This document shows positions 1 through 11,959 of a stretch of 64,000 bases of DNA, piece after piece. The position numbers and the translations under genes are program-made. Under the pieces are notes generated by a model. It saw only the letters and a program-made list of their open reading frames with translations. It did no database searches and had not been told where the DNA came from. Location of the stretch: the NCBI RefSeq assembly GCF_010015445.1, contig NC_053122.1, positions 33,983,513 through 34,047,512 of the forward strand, in the 5' to 3' direction. The stretch is from Perca fluviatilis. Lineage: Eukaryota > Chordata > Actinopteri > Perciformes > Percidae. Numbering within the stretch: position 1 is the first letter of the stretch; the number at the start of each line of letters is the position of its first letter.

Positions 1-29
1 AAGCAGGAGTATGATTTTAGCTGTTTTTG

Positions 30-252
30 GATTTTCAAATACCCTCGTTCAACAATCCATAGCGCTTTTCTACTCTTAATGACCACTCAAAGCGCTTTAA
101 AAACAACGGGCACCATACACACACACCTACTCATCAGATAAACATTTACACACACAATTTGGGGTTCAGTATCTTGCCCCAGGACACTTCGACATTTAGA
201 CTGCAGGGGCCAGGGATCGAACCGCCAACCCTCCGATTGCTGGAGGACCGCT
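30..252 (-). repeat. tRNA-derived SINE (V-SINE-like), minus strand
   Basis: Read on the minus strand, the stretch has a tRNA-like B box (GGTTCGATCCCTGG near 210-223), then a conserved body (GTGTCCTGGGGCAAGATACTG near 166-186), and a 3' part with AAAGCGCTTTGAGTGG and AAAAGCGCTATGG. This head-body-tail order is that of a common fish tRNA-derived SINE. Family assignment is from memory of the consensus. The A-box end near 250 is degraded. Confidence 0.7.
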
Positions 253-439
253 TATGGTTATCATAAAGTGTTGATGGCTTAAATAATATCCCAAATAGCA
301 TTGATACAGTCTGAATAAATAGAAGTAATATATCTTTTATAAAAAAATAATACAACATTGATTGTAATATTAATTTATGTTTTGTCCTGCTGCTGCTACA
401 ATATATTAAAGCATATATAGTAGGGCCCTGAAGAAGAAT

Positions 440-710
440 CTTCTTCCGAATAATAGTGGCTCATTATATTCAGGACAGGAACATTATGGCATATGACTCA
501 CCCTGCTGAGTATGCAGACTGTGACATTGAGCCTGGAGCAGTAATAACCCAATCCTTTACTTATACGTGCAGACCATCTCTGACAATTAGATCCTCTGAG
601 GGAAGGGCTGTATCTTGAAATGGATGGAAGGCACATACATTAGGATGGATCGAGATATTAAGGATGAGACGCCACCAGAGAGAGAGAGATGTGACTTCAT
701 CATAAGGCCA
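440..710 (+). repeat. Diverged direct duplicate, copy 1
   Basis: This segment matches 6598-6835 in the same orientation through a series of shared blocks (AATAGTGGCTCATTAT, ATGCAGACTGTGACATT, AGTAATAACCCAATCC, AATTAGATCCTCTGAGGGAA, AGAGAGAGATGTGACT). Small indels separate the blocks. No coding frame is preserved in both copies. It is either a local duplication or two copies of an unnamed dispersed repeat. Confidence 0.7.
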
Positions 711-1308
711 AAAGTAAAAGAAATGGGGTCCAGACCAGACTGAAACCAAAATGAACCATGTGAATTTAATTAACTAAAACAAATGATCCCCAACCACTGT
801 GTTTTGGAAGAAAAGGCTGCTACGGTGACCAAACACAAGCTTGCGTGACTTGGACAACACAGATCAATATCGCTGGCAAACACTGGGACACCAAGAAGCA
901 CAGTTACAAACAGTACATATGAATCAATTCCTTTTCTGAACGAGAAAGAGCGGCAGAGGTAAGCTGCTAAATCCTCTGTGCCCATGAAAGTCCACAGAGC
1001 AAGACAGGTAATGTGATTTCCTGCTGCTGCAAAGCACTGTGGTACCAGTGACTTTAAGCTTTGACATAAACCTACTGAAGAAGTTTAAACCTAAAGCACG
1101 CCTGGCATCATTACAGACAGGGTACAATGCGCTCGGGACAGTTTACTGATTGAAGGAATCATTTGGCATTTGGGAATTACACTTTCATTATCTTACAGAG
1201 AGATCAACGACGATCAATGAAGTCAGATCAAAATTATCCTCTGGGGAACACAAACTAACTACCAAATGTTATTGTTGGAGCCAATTAAGATTTGTGCTGC
1301 ATATAGGT
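711..1308. other. Gene-free stretch
   Basis: I see no repeat family, RNA gene or convincing exon. Short minus-strand open frames exist at 770-1127, but they have no recognisable domain and no supporting splice structure. Confidence 0.5.
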
Positions 1309-1349
1309 ATTGTGTGTGTGTGTGTGTGTGTGGGGGTGCGTGTGTGTGT
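1309..1349 (+). repeat. (TG)n microsatellite
   Basis: An interrupted TG dinucleotide tract with a GGGGG interruption, followed by a T-run. Confidence 0.9.
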
Positions 1350-2448
1350 TTTTTTAAACTTTTTGTAGGTGTTTTATATTCAGACGTCATGGCGGACCTC
1401 ATCATTTGCACCAGCACAGTTGGAAATGTCTTGAAATTCCCTCCAGTGGCAATTTGTTGCTAGACAGTTATGGTTTAATGCTTCTCAGATTTTGAGGTAC
1501 ATTCTTCTCATTTAACATGGTAATACTCAAGATTAGAGAAGAGCAAGTCATCTTTAAACTTTAAGAAATATCTCTGTTCTGTCAGATTTAGTATGTTCCC
1601 TGTACCTCCAGCCCTGCTTGCTCTATAAATTCACTGTGTGAACCTACATCCATCCCTTTCACCTGTACTTATGACCAGTGTGGAGATGATTTATGGGTTT
1701 TGTGGTTCACAGTTCAAAAAGATGATCCATGCCATTTAGGGCTGCCAACATACGCAGTTGACAGCCACTGTAGTTGGTCACTTTTCCCTATTGTTAGTCG
1801 TCTCAGGTCTCACAGTAAGTCTACCGACCCCTGGTGATACTTGGAGCAAAGTTTCATGTTGTGTCGAGCCTTCTTAGTGTTTTAAAAATAGTGATTTTGA
1901 TGCGATCATAGTAGTGCCCCTAGCTCTCCCATTGAAAAGGCCATTTGACCCATTAACGAGAATACGGTCAATCTTAAAAGTGGCATTTCCGTCCTAATTA
2001 TGCTTTTAAACTAAAGTTTGACTCGGGTACATTCACAAAAATACCCTAGTTTGCATTTTGGCGAGAGTTACGCTTTAAGTTCCTTGTGTTTTTCCAGTGG
2101 TTATTAGACCATTCTTTTGTATCTTTAGATTGCACTTGGAAAAAAGATTTTGGACTTCTTACCCTTGTATAGAACCCCGCCTTCAAGTCAAGACTTTAAT
2201 TTCAAACTACTGTGTGTTCCAGTCTTGAAAGTCCTACTTTGTCTGTTGGTACCAGTCTGTCCCTGATAATTATGTCTCACAAAGGAACTCTATCTTTAAA
2301 AACAATTCATTTAAAAAATTGCCAGGGAAATGTCACATCCAATGTGATAATAGTAGCTCTTTTCATTTTATATTTTATACGATTTATACTTGTAGGGCTT
2401 AATTTAAAAATCTGCAAGATCTAGCCTAATACAAAGTACTGTACTTAA
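1350..2448. other. Gene-free stretch
   Basis: No gene is recognised. Part of 1790-2080 (ACCGACCCCTGGTGATA, ACGCTTTAAG) has the look of a degraded dispersed repeat, but I could not find both of its ends. Confidence 0.4.
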
Positions 2449-3644
2449 AGATGCAGTAGGTAAGTCTTATAAAACTAACTTTCTGTCATATTTGCTGAAA
2501 CTGACCCTATGTTCCAGTAGAACTACATGAATTATGTAAATAAAATTTAAAAAAAGACAGCTCCTCTGGCAAAATTCCACCGCTCCCGGTCGATTTTCTC
2601 CAATCAGGGCCACAGGGGTGGTCTATCTGCCTGTCAATCACTGCTCAGGCACACACATATATAGCGTTCTCCCCTCCCCACGCACGAGCTACAGAAAAGT
2701 TTTCCAAAACTCCGTGAATAATGGCGTGGCTTTTCAGAGGTGGCGTGGCTGCAGGATTTTAAAGATCTGAAGAATGATGCAGATGTAGCCACATTTCCTC
2801 TCAACAGGTAACATAATTACCATGAATAAATTATCTTTCACTTGGTTATTAGTAGTCAAAAGTCCACAAAGCTACGTTGGTGAGGATGATAGTAACGTTA
2901 GCACAGTGGTCGGTCTGATATGATGCTGAAATGGCTAACGGTAGCCTGCTAGTTAGCATCGTTTTACTGTTGGTGAGTAAAGTTAACGTTGTGTTGGTGT
3001 TTAGTTTACGGTGACCATATTTTGATTCCAAAAAAAGAGGACACTCGCCCGACCTCGAGACACAAATTCAGACAGGCTTAATTAACGGTTTATGAACATG
3101 CCTCAATGGTGCAAAAATAACTTCTGTAATAAAATAAAATCTGTAACAACCTGTAACAAAATAATATCTCTTTTAAAATAAATAAATAATATGAAATAAT
3201 GTTGTAAATATGACCTATTCTGTGTTAGAAAATCCAGCTTCAACAAAACTGTCTGCTCTGGTCCCTGGGTATGTGCGCGTCGGCCACAAAGCAGCCTCTC
3301 AGGAATTATGTCACAAAACAAAGTACCGTAGCATTGTGTGCAAAGCGCCAGTCAATTTAAGTACACGCTTAATGGTCCCATGAAAAACAGTGAAAACCGG
3401 ACATTTTCATGAATTTATAAACCCCCGGACGCCCTGGACAGTACGTAAAAAGTGGACATGTCCGGGCAAAAGAGGACGTTTGGTCACCCTAGTTTAGTTA
3501 TTGAACATGTTGTCTGACATGCCGGCCTTAGGGGCTTAGGAGACGGTTTGGGCTGCAGCAGAAAGGGAGGAGGGACTGAGAAGTTGTCGATGTTCAAATT
3601 TGTTGGCAAAGTCCTGGCTCTTCACAATCTTACCTACTGCAGCT
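2449..3644. mobile_element. TTAA-flanked MITE, AGATGCAGTAGGTAAG family
   Basis: The ends are inverted: AGATGCAGTAGGTAAG at 2449 and CTTACCTACTGCAGCT ending at 3644. Both sides are flanked by TTAA (2445-2448 and 3645-3648). There is no transposase frame inside, so the element is non-autonomous. About 480 bp of its length is a second element nested at 3009-3489. TTAA duplications are made by piggyBac and Kolobok transposases; which one applies here is not shown. Confidence 0.8.
3009..3489. mobile_element. Nested MITE with GGTGACCA ends
   Basis: The ends are CGGTGACCA and TGGTCACCC, inverted. The direct repeat TAGTTTA flanks both sides (3002-3008, 3490-3496). The interior contains the motifs AAGAGGACA and TGTCCGGGCAAAAGAGGACG, characteristic of a fish repeat often found in introns. 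The 7-8 bp duplication suggests a hAT-type insertion into the surrounding TTAA element, so this is the younger of the two. Confidence 0.7.
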
Positions 3645-3851
3645 TTAACAGAAGGATAACGTTTCTTTATATTCCACATATAAAAAAATATGACTTATTC
3701 TCTACAGGTAAATAAAATACTACAGTTTGTGAAATTGCATTTCAGTGATATCGTTTTAGTATAAATTGCATACCAGCTCAGTTTTTCTCATTTTACATCA
3801 TGTTCATTACCTCAAAACTGGGACTTCAGATCACTTTATTGAACTTCTTAA

Positions 3852-4073
3852 GTGTTGCGACAGCATAATGGGTTGATTTCTTTTCCCTTAATGAATAATG
3901 ACTGTAGTGTAGTGGTACCTAGAGTCTCTAAAAGTAGAATGGGAGCTAGAGCCTTCAGTTATCAGGCTCCTCTCCTATGGAACCAGCTCCCGATCTGGGT
4001 TCGGGGGGCAGAAACTGTCACCTCATTCAAGAATGAACTTAAAACTCTCCTATTTGATAAAGCTTATAGTTAG
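3852..4073 (+). pseudogene. C-terminal end of a LINE ORF2 (reverse transcriptase protein)
   Basis: The open frame ends with a segment of the pattern 'RAFSYQAPLLWNQLP ... TSFKNELKTLLFDKAYS', the usual C-terminal tail of L2/Rex-type non-LTR retrotransposon ORF2 proteins. Only the last ~55 residues remain; the endonuclease and reverse transcriptase domains are absent because the copy is 5'-truncated, as is normal for LINE insertions. The stop at 4071-4073 leads into the 3' untranslated part of the same element. Confidence 0.75.
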
Positions 4074-4895
4074 GGAGTGAGGAGTTGCAGTGTTCACCTA
4101 ACTGGCCCAACTGCTTCTCTTCATAATTGTTAGATTAATAATACATAACAAAGTAGAGGGAGGCAGGCCAGCCAAGCCAGATCCGGCAGGGGGAGAGTTC
4201 TAAGCCCGAAAAAGCTACCTCTCCTTATGACCTGTCTCTCTTAGTTACCTGTTATAGTTACGCTGTTATAGTCCTAGACTGCCGGGGGACTTCCTTCCTT
4301 TGACACACTGAGCTGCTCTCTCCTCTCCCTTTCTATTACTGTTTCTATTACTGTTACTATTACTATTACTATTTGTGTGCAGCCCGTCCCAGAAATGCTT
4401 GTTACTAATCCTAGCTTCTGGGGAGTTTACCTCCGAGTCCTTATGTTTTTTCCCCCAGCGTATTTCCTTGGAGAACGTTTGCACAAAGAACCTGGTTGCA
4501 GCTGTGCCGCGCGTGGTCCTGCTGCACTCCCTGCTGAGCTCAGCGATGCCCTGCAATTTCATGCTGCGTCCTGCTGAACCCTGCAGCTTCCCGCTACATC
4601 CAGTCACTGTTCCATTATTAATGTGACTACTATCGCCACTGTTCATCACACCCCCAACCGGCTCGTCAGACACCGCCTACCAAGAGCCTGGGTCTGTCCG
4701 AGGTTTCTTCCCAAGAGGGAGTTTTTCCTCGCCACTGTCGCACTGCTTGCTCTTGAGGGAATTACTGGAATTGTTGGAATTGTTGGGGCTTTGTAAATTA
4801 TAGAGTGTGGTCTAGACCTACTCTATCTGTAAAGTGTCTCGAGATAACTTATGTTATGATTTGATACTATAAATAAAATTGAATTGAATTGAATT
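4074..4895 (+). mobile_element. LINE 3' untranslated region and tail (L2/Rex-like)
   Basis: It continues directly from the ORF2 remnant. It includes an (ATT/ACT)-rich simple repeat at 4333-4373, a conserved block (GAGGTTTCTTCCCAAGAGGG, TTTTTCCTCGCCACTGTCGC) and the terminal AAATAAAATTGAATTGAATTGAATTGAA short tandem tail ending near 4895. The pentameric repeat tail instead of poly(A) is typical of L2/Rex-like LINEs. Confidence 0.75.
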
Positions 4896-6597
4896 GAATA
4901 GTGACATCACATGTCCAGCAGCCAGTAGGACGTCAGGTGCTGCCAGAGAGCTGCCAGTCTGTCTGCAGTAATGAGACTGCTAAGTTGTCAAGCACTCCGG
5001 CAGAAAAACTACTGGAGAACAATTGTGACGAGACATTTAAAACCATTTTAGGAATATATAGGCATTATATTCTGTTCAACTGCGGCGGCAAGACAATGAT
5101 AGTAACCAACCCCGCAGAAAAGAGAAGTCAATACACAACTGCAGCGTCTGTGGTTTGTGTCTCGGTTGAAATATTTCAATTAGTGGAGTGAAAAGGCACT
5201 TTCATGGCCAAGATAATGAATGCAGAAAAGCAACTCATTAATTGGTTTGCCTGTAGCACCATCTCTCTATCTCTCTGCCGCTACGCTCTCTGTTTAATAG
5301 ATGTCTCAAACTGCTTTTAATTGCAGCTCACATCTCTTCCTTGCAATTAGGGAGTCCGTTAAATACCTTCAAGACATAATGTATATCTACTGAATAGTAT
5401 AGCCCCCCTGGAGCCTGTCTGTGATCTAGTCTGTGAAGGCATTGATAATGAAGTTTGGCCAAATCCTTCTCACTCTAACAAACTACCTATGCTGCAGCCA
5501 GACCATCCTGAGTTTTACGGACATTAGTCTGTGACGCAATGACGTTCGTGATGCCAGGTTTGCATCATTTTAGTAGTTTTTACGTGACTCATTTTAAGTC
5601 AAAGACTTTTGTTGCCTAAACTTAACTACAACGTTAACTACATGTTTGACACGGCACTCGTTACGTAAAATAGAATAGTCACATGATTAAAATGCCCACT
5701 CCGGTCACGTGTTACGGTCACATGTTTAAAAATCCAGAGGGGCCTCGTTTGCTCTCACAATACGAGAGCTCGCCGCCTAACAAGAAAGGCAAATGTGGGT
5801 CGTTATGAGCTGCTAACAGTCATATATGTCGTTTTGGGGAGTCTTGACAATTGACCTATTCGGGCGTTTAGGTATGACGTGATGGTTGCTGCTTTGTCAG
5901 GGATTTGTTGCCCAGAGTTAGAAAATTGAAACCACTGGCATGTCTGTATGTTACAAATGTAGCTGGAGCCAGCAGCCTGATTTTGATTTGATTTATTAGA
6001 CAGTAACAGAAATAAATGCATAACAAGATGCCATCGCAGTGACATCGTACATTTATTAGAACTGTCGAGGATAACACAAGAAAGTTACAAACTTATTTCC
6101 ATTGTGGTCCTCGTTGTAGTCTGATAAAGATGTCCAGGCAAGCTATAGCTGACTAAAAGGTACCTTGTGTACACTCAACCACATCCAAATACAAAATAAA
6201 TACAAATATATACACTGTAATAATAAATATTCATTTAAGACTACATAAAAGATTGAATCTAATTTGCATTTAACAACCATTCACCACATGCTCAATTAAA
6301 ACAACGATCTGACTGGTTTAACTTAATCTCAACTGGGAGTTTGTTCCATTCCATTGCCGCCATGTTCAAAAAAGTATTTTGCCCAGAACAGGTCTTAAAT
6401 CTACACGGAACTATGTCTGTGGTACTACCTCTAGTTGAGTAGCTATGAGAGTTTCTAATAAGCTTAAATAATCTTTAAAATACCTTGGCTCATTCTTATA
6501 CACAATCTTTCTTGTTAATCTTAGTTTCAACTGTTTCACCCTATTTTCAACTGCCTGTTACCGTAGCTTAGTATAAAGAATGGAAACTGGGTGAAAC
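4896..6597. other. Gene-free stretch with degraded repeats
   Basis: No gene is supported. The block around 5600-5720 (TTGTTGCCTAAACTTAACTA) recurs in similar form at 26944-26985, so it is part of a dispersed repeat. Around 6556-6600 a fragment (TAGCTTAGTATAAAGAATGGAAAC) resembles the arm of the MITE at 11960-12695. Confidence 0.5.
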
Positions 6598-6835
6598 AGC
6601 TAGAAGAAGAATAGTGGCTCATTATTTTAGAACAAGAACAATTTGGCTAATGACTCACCCTTTTATATCTGAGCAAATGCAGACTGTGACATTTTAGTAA
6701 TAACCCAATCCTTTACATCTCAGACCATCTCTGGCAATTAGATCCTCTGAGGGAAAGGTGAAAGGGATGACAGGTGCTTAATTAGGATGGATAGAGAGAG
6801 GGTGAGAGGCCACCACAGAGAGAGATGTGACTAAC
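6598..6835 (+). repeat. Diverged direct duplicate, copy 2
   Basis: Same-orientation match to 440-710, about 6.1 kb away, sharing at least five blocks of 15-20 bp in the same order. The block ends just before a LINE fragment. No open frame is conserved between the two copies. Confidence 0.7.
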
Positions 6836-6854
6836 GTACAAAAAAAGACTACTG

Positions 6855-6952
6855 TACAAGCAGGCCAGCACTGAGAGGCTCAGGAGGAGCTTCTACCCTC
6901 AGGCTACTAGGATTCTGAATGAGGACACTGCCTAAGGCCATGTTCACACTTG
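6855..6952 (+). pseudogene. LINE ORF2 C-terminal fragment
   Basis: One frame reads KKRLLYKQASTERLRRSF then YPQATRILNEDTA and stop. The pattern 'RLRRSFYPQATRILN' is common at the end of fish non-LTR retrotransposon ORF2 proteins. About 30 residues remain, with no adjacent reverse transcriptase sequence. Confidence 0.5.
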
Positions 6953-7235
6953 GCGTCTTTTTTGAAGCTGCCAGATTCTGTTTTACATTGTAATCCTATA
7001 GAGTAAACCGGTTAAAAAAAAGAAGAAGTCCTAAGCGTTTTTTTAAACGCCACCGCGAAGGGAGCTTCAAGATATAAGAGCTGACCAATGACAAGTGGAG
7101 CAGCGAGACCTGTCGTTTCCATAACAACAAGAAAAAAATAGAAGAAGGTGTCGATGAAAGAGTTATATGATATGAGTGCAAAGCTGTACCATAATGTATA
7201 TACACCATAAAGAAACTATGTGGGCACAGATTGGA

Positions 7236-7293
7236 CAGATTTGATTGATTGAATGATGGATTGATTGATTGATTGATTAACTGATTGATTGTA
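7236..7293. repeat. (GATT)n microsatellite
   Basis: Tandem GATT units with a few interruptions. Confidence 0.9.
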
Positions 7294-7645
7294 TAAGAAT
7301 TAACTTAAGAATGGAGCAGTGACTATGTAACAGTAACTCAAAAGAAATATTTGTTGTGGGTGTGCATGTTAAAATGTAGCCTACCTCTACAATGTATCTT
7401 CTGCAGATACTTTGTGGGAGGAGGACTTATTATTTAAAACATTTAACACAGTCTGTCATAAGAAGTTGAGTGTCAAACTCACAAACACACACACGCCTTC
7501 ACAAATCTTTTGTTCAAAAGTTCAACTCTTGCAACTCTGTTGTTCTTTGAATGTTGGACCTATCAATGCAGACATCCCACACACTTCCAGTGTATGTAAC
7601 TTAATTTTTTTACAGTAAACTGTGAGGATGGTGTAACAGGTGTGA
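7294..7645. other. Gene-free stretch
   Basis: Nothing recognisable; no repeat ends or coding signal. Confidence 0.5.
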
Positions 7646-7800
7646 ATTATTTACTGGTCTCACGATTTGATCTAATGAGAGATCGGGGATGACACGCAGC
7701 AAAGGACCACAGGTCAGATTCAAACCCGGGCCGCTGCAAAGGACTCAGCCAACGTGGGGCAAATGCTCTTACTGGGTGAGCTAGAGGCCACCCCCCACAG
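7646..7800 (-). repeat. tRNA-derived SINE, minus strand
   Basis: On the minus strand the head reads TAGCTCACCCAGTAAGAGC (A box, near 7767-7785) and CCCGGGTTTGAATCTGACC (B box, near 7711-7729), about 50 bp apart, as in a tRNA promoter. It then continues into TGTGGTCCTTTGCTGCGTG. The length and arrangement match a tRNA-type SINE rather than a functional tRNA, because no closed acceptor stem is present. Confidence 0.7.
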
Positions 7801-7957
7801 AGCATGGTTTTCATCAACAAATTCAAGCAGTCTCTGCTGCTCTTACATTTAAAAAAAAGCCACTTCCTGAATGAAGAGGAGTCTGAACACAGCAGACAAC
7901 AGACAAAAGGCAAAAACAAAAAAATGCAGCGAGCGGAAAATCAACCAGCAACACCTG

Positions 7958-8052
7958 TAGGCAATAATCGATTATGGTCTGTCACTGCATTGATGCAGAA
8001 TCGCCCGCGTCCGCATTGCGATGCATCGATGCAATGATTAATTTCAACACCC

Positions 8053-8085
<33 letters not shown>
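7958..8085. repeat. hAT-type repeat end joined to (TG)n
   Basis: The sequence AATAATCGATTATGG ... GATGCATCGATGCAATGATTAATTTC ends in ACACCCCTAG. On the other strand this is the CTAGGGGTGT terminus of a common fish hAT-like MITE. A pure TG tract follows at 8056-8085. The opposite end of the element was not found. Confidence 0.5.
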
Positions 8086-8088
<3 letters not shown>

Positions 8089-9601
8089 GTCTTTGGTCTG
8101 TACAGATATTTTATTACCTCCATAGTGTCGATATGCCCTTACAAATATCAAATATCATCATTTCATTACACACCGTGAAAGATGATGTGACTGTTTTCCA
8201 CTTGCCATATTACAGAGATATGAAATCTAACACTCACTACTCGTGTGGCAGGTTTTAGTGTTATTAAACCTTCTAGTTTCATCGAACTTGTCACAATTCT
8301 GTGGATAATGTGATTTCTTCCTCTCACTGGCTCACTAGTGTGAAACAGATCCTTTACGACGCCGCACGGGATTAACATTAAATGCTTGCGAATTGCAGAC
8401 TAGACTGTGGAGGTAGTAGTTAATGTTGTTTGGGGATTCCACCGAAGGAAAGACGATGGGATGACTGCTAATGATACCAATGATTGTCACTTTGATAATA
8501 ACCGAGTGAGCAGTGGGCGGTCCTCTCTGTGTGTATGAAGAGGAAAAGCTGCAGTCAACTAACTTAAGTTTCCAAGAACAACTCCTTATCATACCCAAGA
8601 CACAGTCACATATTTCAGACTTTTGTATTGTGCATTTATGAAGGCTATTGTAGGTTTCAGACAGTCTCATTGTCTGAGACTATCAAGGTAAAAAGAAAAC
8701 TGTGTTGTTGCCTGACTATTGTTCACGTCATTACCTGCTTTGAACTTTTCAATATGTGGATCAGAACACTTGCTAATGAACTAATTTTCTCCTTTCTTCA
8801 GTGATTTTCTTTTGAGACTAGCCTACTTCATATTTGAGTCTTTGCACTGAAATGTTTTTTGTGTGAAAATCAGCCCAGAGTTCATCAGTTGTGGAGCAGT
8901 GTTGGGTTGTAACTTGAAAAAAAATCTAATCAACTACTCATATATTGCTGGAAAAACATCCCTCAACTGCAAAAGTAATTAGTTATTTATTTTATTTTAT
9001 TTACCAGGGACAGTGCACATTCATAAGTGTTGCTTTAAAAGCACCAGAGTATTTTCTGTTAATTATCTGTGGTAGCATACCTTACAAAGTCATCAACAAT
9101 GAATGTAAGATTTAAATAGACAGAAGTTATTGAAATAATTCCTAAGCATGCAGTGCATTAATAAAAAGAGAAGAGAATACTAATGTTAAAAAAACAAACA
9201 TAATAACGGACATTATTATAGGCTACTACATTGCTTTCATTAAAGAAGATGCCTTTAAATAGCTCCCACAGCCACACATCACACCTTCTGTATTTAACAT
9301 TTGTAGGAATGGAAACCGAGATGTTGCGCTTCAACAAAGAAGAACATCTAGCTTAGGTCAATGTTAGCGCTAGTGGCTGCACGCACACAAAGAAGCCGCA
9401 GTGTTCACAAACCCTCCACCTTGGAACAAAATCAGGTGTGGGATGAATCTTGGTTGACAAGTGGCTAACCCCAGCAGACACACAATGTCTGGTTTTTACA
9501 TAGACGTGCGGTGACCATCTACCTGCCTCGCAGCGTTTGCCGCCAGAAGTTCAGCACTATGAACTCTGGGTGGCAGAGCAGAATTTGTGCACGTTTACGG
9601 G
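8086..9601. other. Gene-free stretch
   Basis: No gene is supported. A degraded antisense LINE tail may lie at 8985-9060 (TATTTTATTTTATTTACCAG, GGGACAGTGCACATT). The rest shows no recognisable repeat ends. Confidence 0.4.
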
Positions 9602-9874
9602 AGTCTCGCATTGCCAGACCTTCCTCCACGGCGCTGCGGAGGAGGGTCTGGCTATAGTCCACACAGTTGTTTTAGTCGTGCGACAGAAAACTCAGATTGG
9701 ACAGCTAGCTGTCTGGATTTACCCTGCCACAGTCCTCAGAAATCCACCAGAGTTTAAAATTCCAACACAAAGAAACAGGAAGGAAACGGACATCCAGCCG
9801 AATTGAGGGACATCCGGCGGAATTTCTGGCGGCACCGGAGCCATCCCGGAAGTGGAACGTCGTCGATATAGACT
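9602..9874. mobile_element. hAT-like MITE, AGTCTCGCATTGCCAGACC family, copy 1
   Basis: It begins AGTCTCGCATTGCCAGACC, has a near-perfect small hairpin (CAGACCTTCCTCC ... GGAGGAGGGTCTGG), and ends TGGAACGTCGTCGATATAGACTAG. A second copy with a clear 8-bp target duplication is at 39922-40293. No clear target duplication is seen at this copy. No coding potential. Confidence 0.7.
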
Positions 9875-11959
9875 AGTCAAGAGTCAAGAGAAGACGCAGC
9901 AGCTGATTTTACTCTTTTACTCTATTTCTCCTCTGTGTTTCAGGGTGTAAAACTAATCACACACCCAGACCCAGAGAAGAGAAGACACTAATTAGACTTG
10001 CATCGGCATGACATACAGTCATAAACATCTGTTATTCAAAAACACAGACATGTCAACAGCGAACGTGTGTGCAGTTTTATGTTGTAGTTGTGTGATTGTA
10101 ATAGTAGTGGCTCACATGATGAAAGTGTTTAATATCCTGCAGCCACCTGATACATGATGTGATAATACAGTATGGAGGACCATTAGCGCCGATGGCTGCA
10201 CTGTGTCTGAGCATGCCGAGACAGTTATGGTCTCCACTGAGTGGGAGAAAGAGAGGGATTGGGGGGGTGAGGGGGGGGGGGGGTCTCCTCGAAATGAGGA
10301 AGATAATGATGATATTTCTCTTGTCACAAATAGAATTAGCACTCAGTCACAAAAAAATAAATAATTTGAATTCTTATGGAAGTGGATTATATATTTAAAT
10401 CTTACTTTTATGTTAATTTCTCTGAAAAATCCTACTAAACTGCCAGTCCGCCTCCGCACACAGCTTTTGGGTTTAGCTTTGATGTGTTTTTGTCACTCCA
10501 TGTAAAGCACAAGGCCAGAATAAGCTATCAGCAACATCAAATCACATTCATACAGTTTGACACAACTCAAACAGCGAAGAGGCGGCCAATGAGCTCATCA
10601 CTCACACTCTACTGTGAGCTCCAGGCTCCCTAACTCGAGGCAAGCTGAAAGATGTGTGATGGAGATGTGTGGGACGCACATATCTACATACAGTGGACCT
10701 ACACTCTTAGTATTCAAACTACATGACAAAACAACTGTGTTTCGGTGCACATGTGGGAGGAACAGATGTATGTCGCCCCTGGGGTTAATCACAGCATTCT
10801 AAGTACAATAGATCACATTTAAGGCTTACATACTGTACCATTCCATAACGTACTGCAGGAAAAAATAATCAACTATAAACAGGCTGATAACACAATAAAA
10901 AATTAAAAATAGATGTTTACCTCACTACAGATGTGGAGGCATTAACAGAAAAGCAAAAAGAAAGTAAAAAGGGATGTTCAAAGACAGAGATCCAGAGAGC
11001 AGAAGAAGAAATAAGATTAGTAGAGTAGAGAGAGAGTAAATGAGCCTTAGCTCCCCAGAGTAAGGAGCTTGGCGGGCTGCAGCAGAAGCAACAGTGTGAT
11101 TGGACCGCTGCGTGGACAGGCAGCCGTGTTGGAAGAAGAAATATCAGATAAAGCTGGATGATCACATCACAGCTGTGCGATGCAACCGCCAGCGCTGAGC
11201 AGTGTGATGGCATAAAGACAGCAAAGCATCACCATTAAATTACATCAGCGGCGCAGACGTCACCAACACGGGAGCCATCCACGCATCTCACTCTTTCCTT
11301 TTGCCCAGAAAGGAAACTTGTCGTCACTATATCCAGGCATGTGTGAAGCCCTGGGGAGCAGGAGTGTGGGGTTGATGACTAAATGATAAAAAAAAAACGC
11401 TGTATCTGATTTAATCCGATTTTTTATTTGTATCTGGAGGCAAATGACAGAAATACATTGGCTTCCTTATGAACCATCAATCCTCCGAGGGCTCTCACAT
11501 GTCAGAGGAAAAACCACACATTTTTGCAAAGTCGCCCCTAGACTTATTCAAGCAATTTTTTTTTAAAGTGAACACTGAAATCATGACTTTCAACAGGTAA
11601 TTTTCAACTGCAGGTCTGTCTTGCAAAACAAGTGTGGGCATATACTGAGTGGGTTTGTCTGATTCTGTTTGGAAAAAGGGACAAAAAAGAAGAGAGTGAT
11701 TAGAATATTCTTTTAGCACCTGTGCGATTTGTCTTCTAATGAATGGTGACACGTTTTTTTGAAATATAAATAGCTTCAGATTTCAACATCTGTGACCATA
11801 TGGTCACACATTGTCTTCTCACCTGTACAGGCTGTGAGGATGACTGGCATTGAGCCAAAAGGCCTTGGCATAAAACTGATGGGACTGCAACACAGCAGTT
11901 GATTTGTTATATTAGTAATGAATGTGAGAAAAATCCCAAATGGGACTTAATTGAATTAA
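9875..11959. other. Gene-free stretch
   Basis: No gene is supported on either strand. A G-run block lies at 10261-10283. Blocks at 10565-10810 and 11040-11260 look unique (no repeat ends) and could be conserved non-coding sequence, but nothing in the window proves this. Confidence 0.4.

Noticed and set aside
4266..4673. 135-residue minus-strand frame with Asn-Ser repeats
   Set aside because: It is antisense to the LINE 3' region, and the NSNSNS run is the (ATT/ACT) simple repeat.
7646..7800. Functional tRNA gene on the minus strand
   Set aside because: A and B boxes are present but the flanking stems do not close, and the body continues as a SINE.
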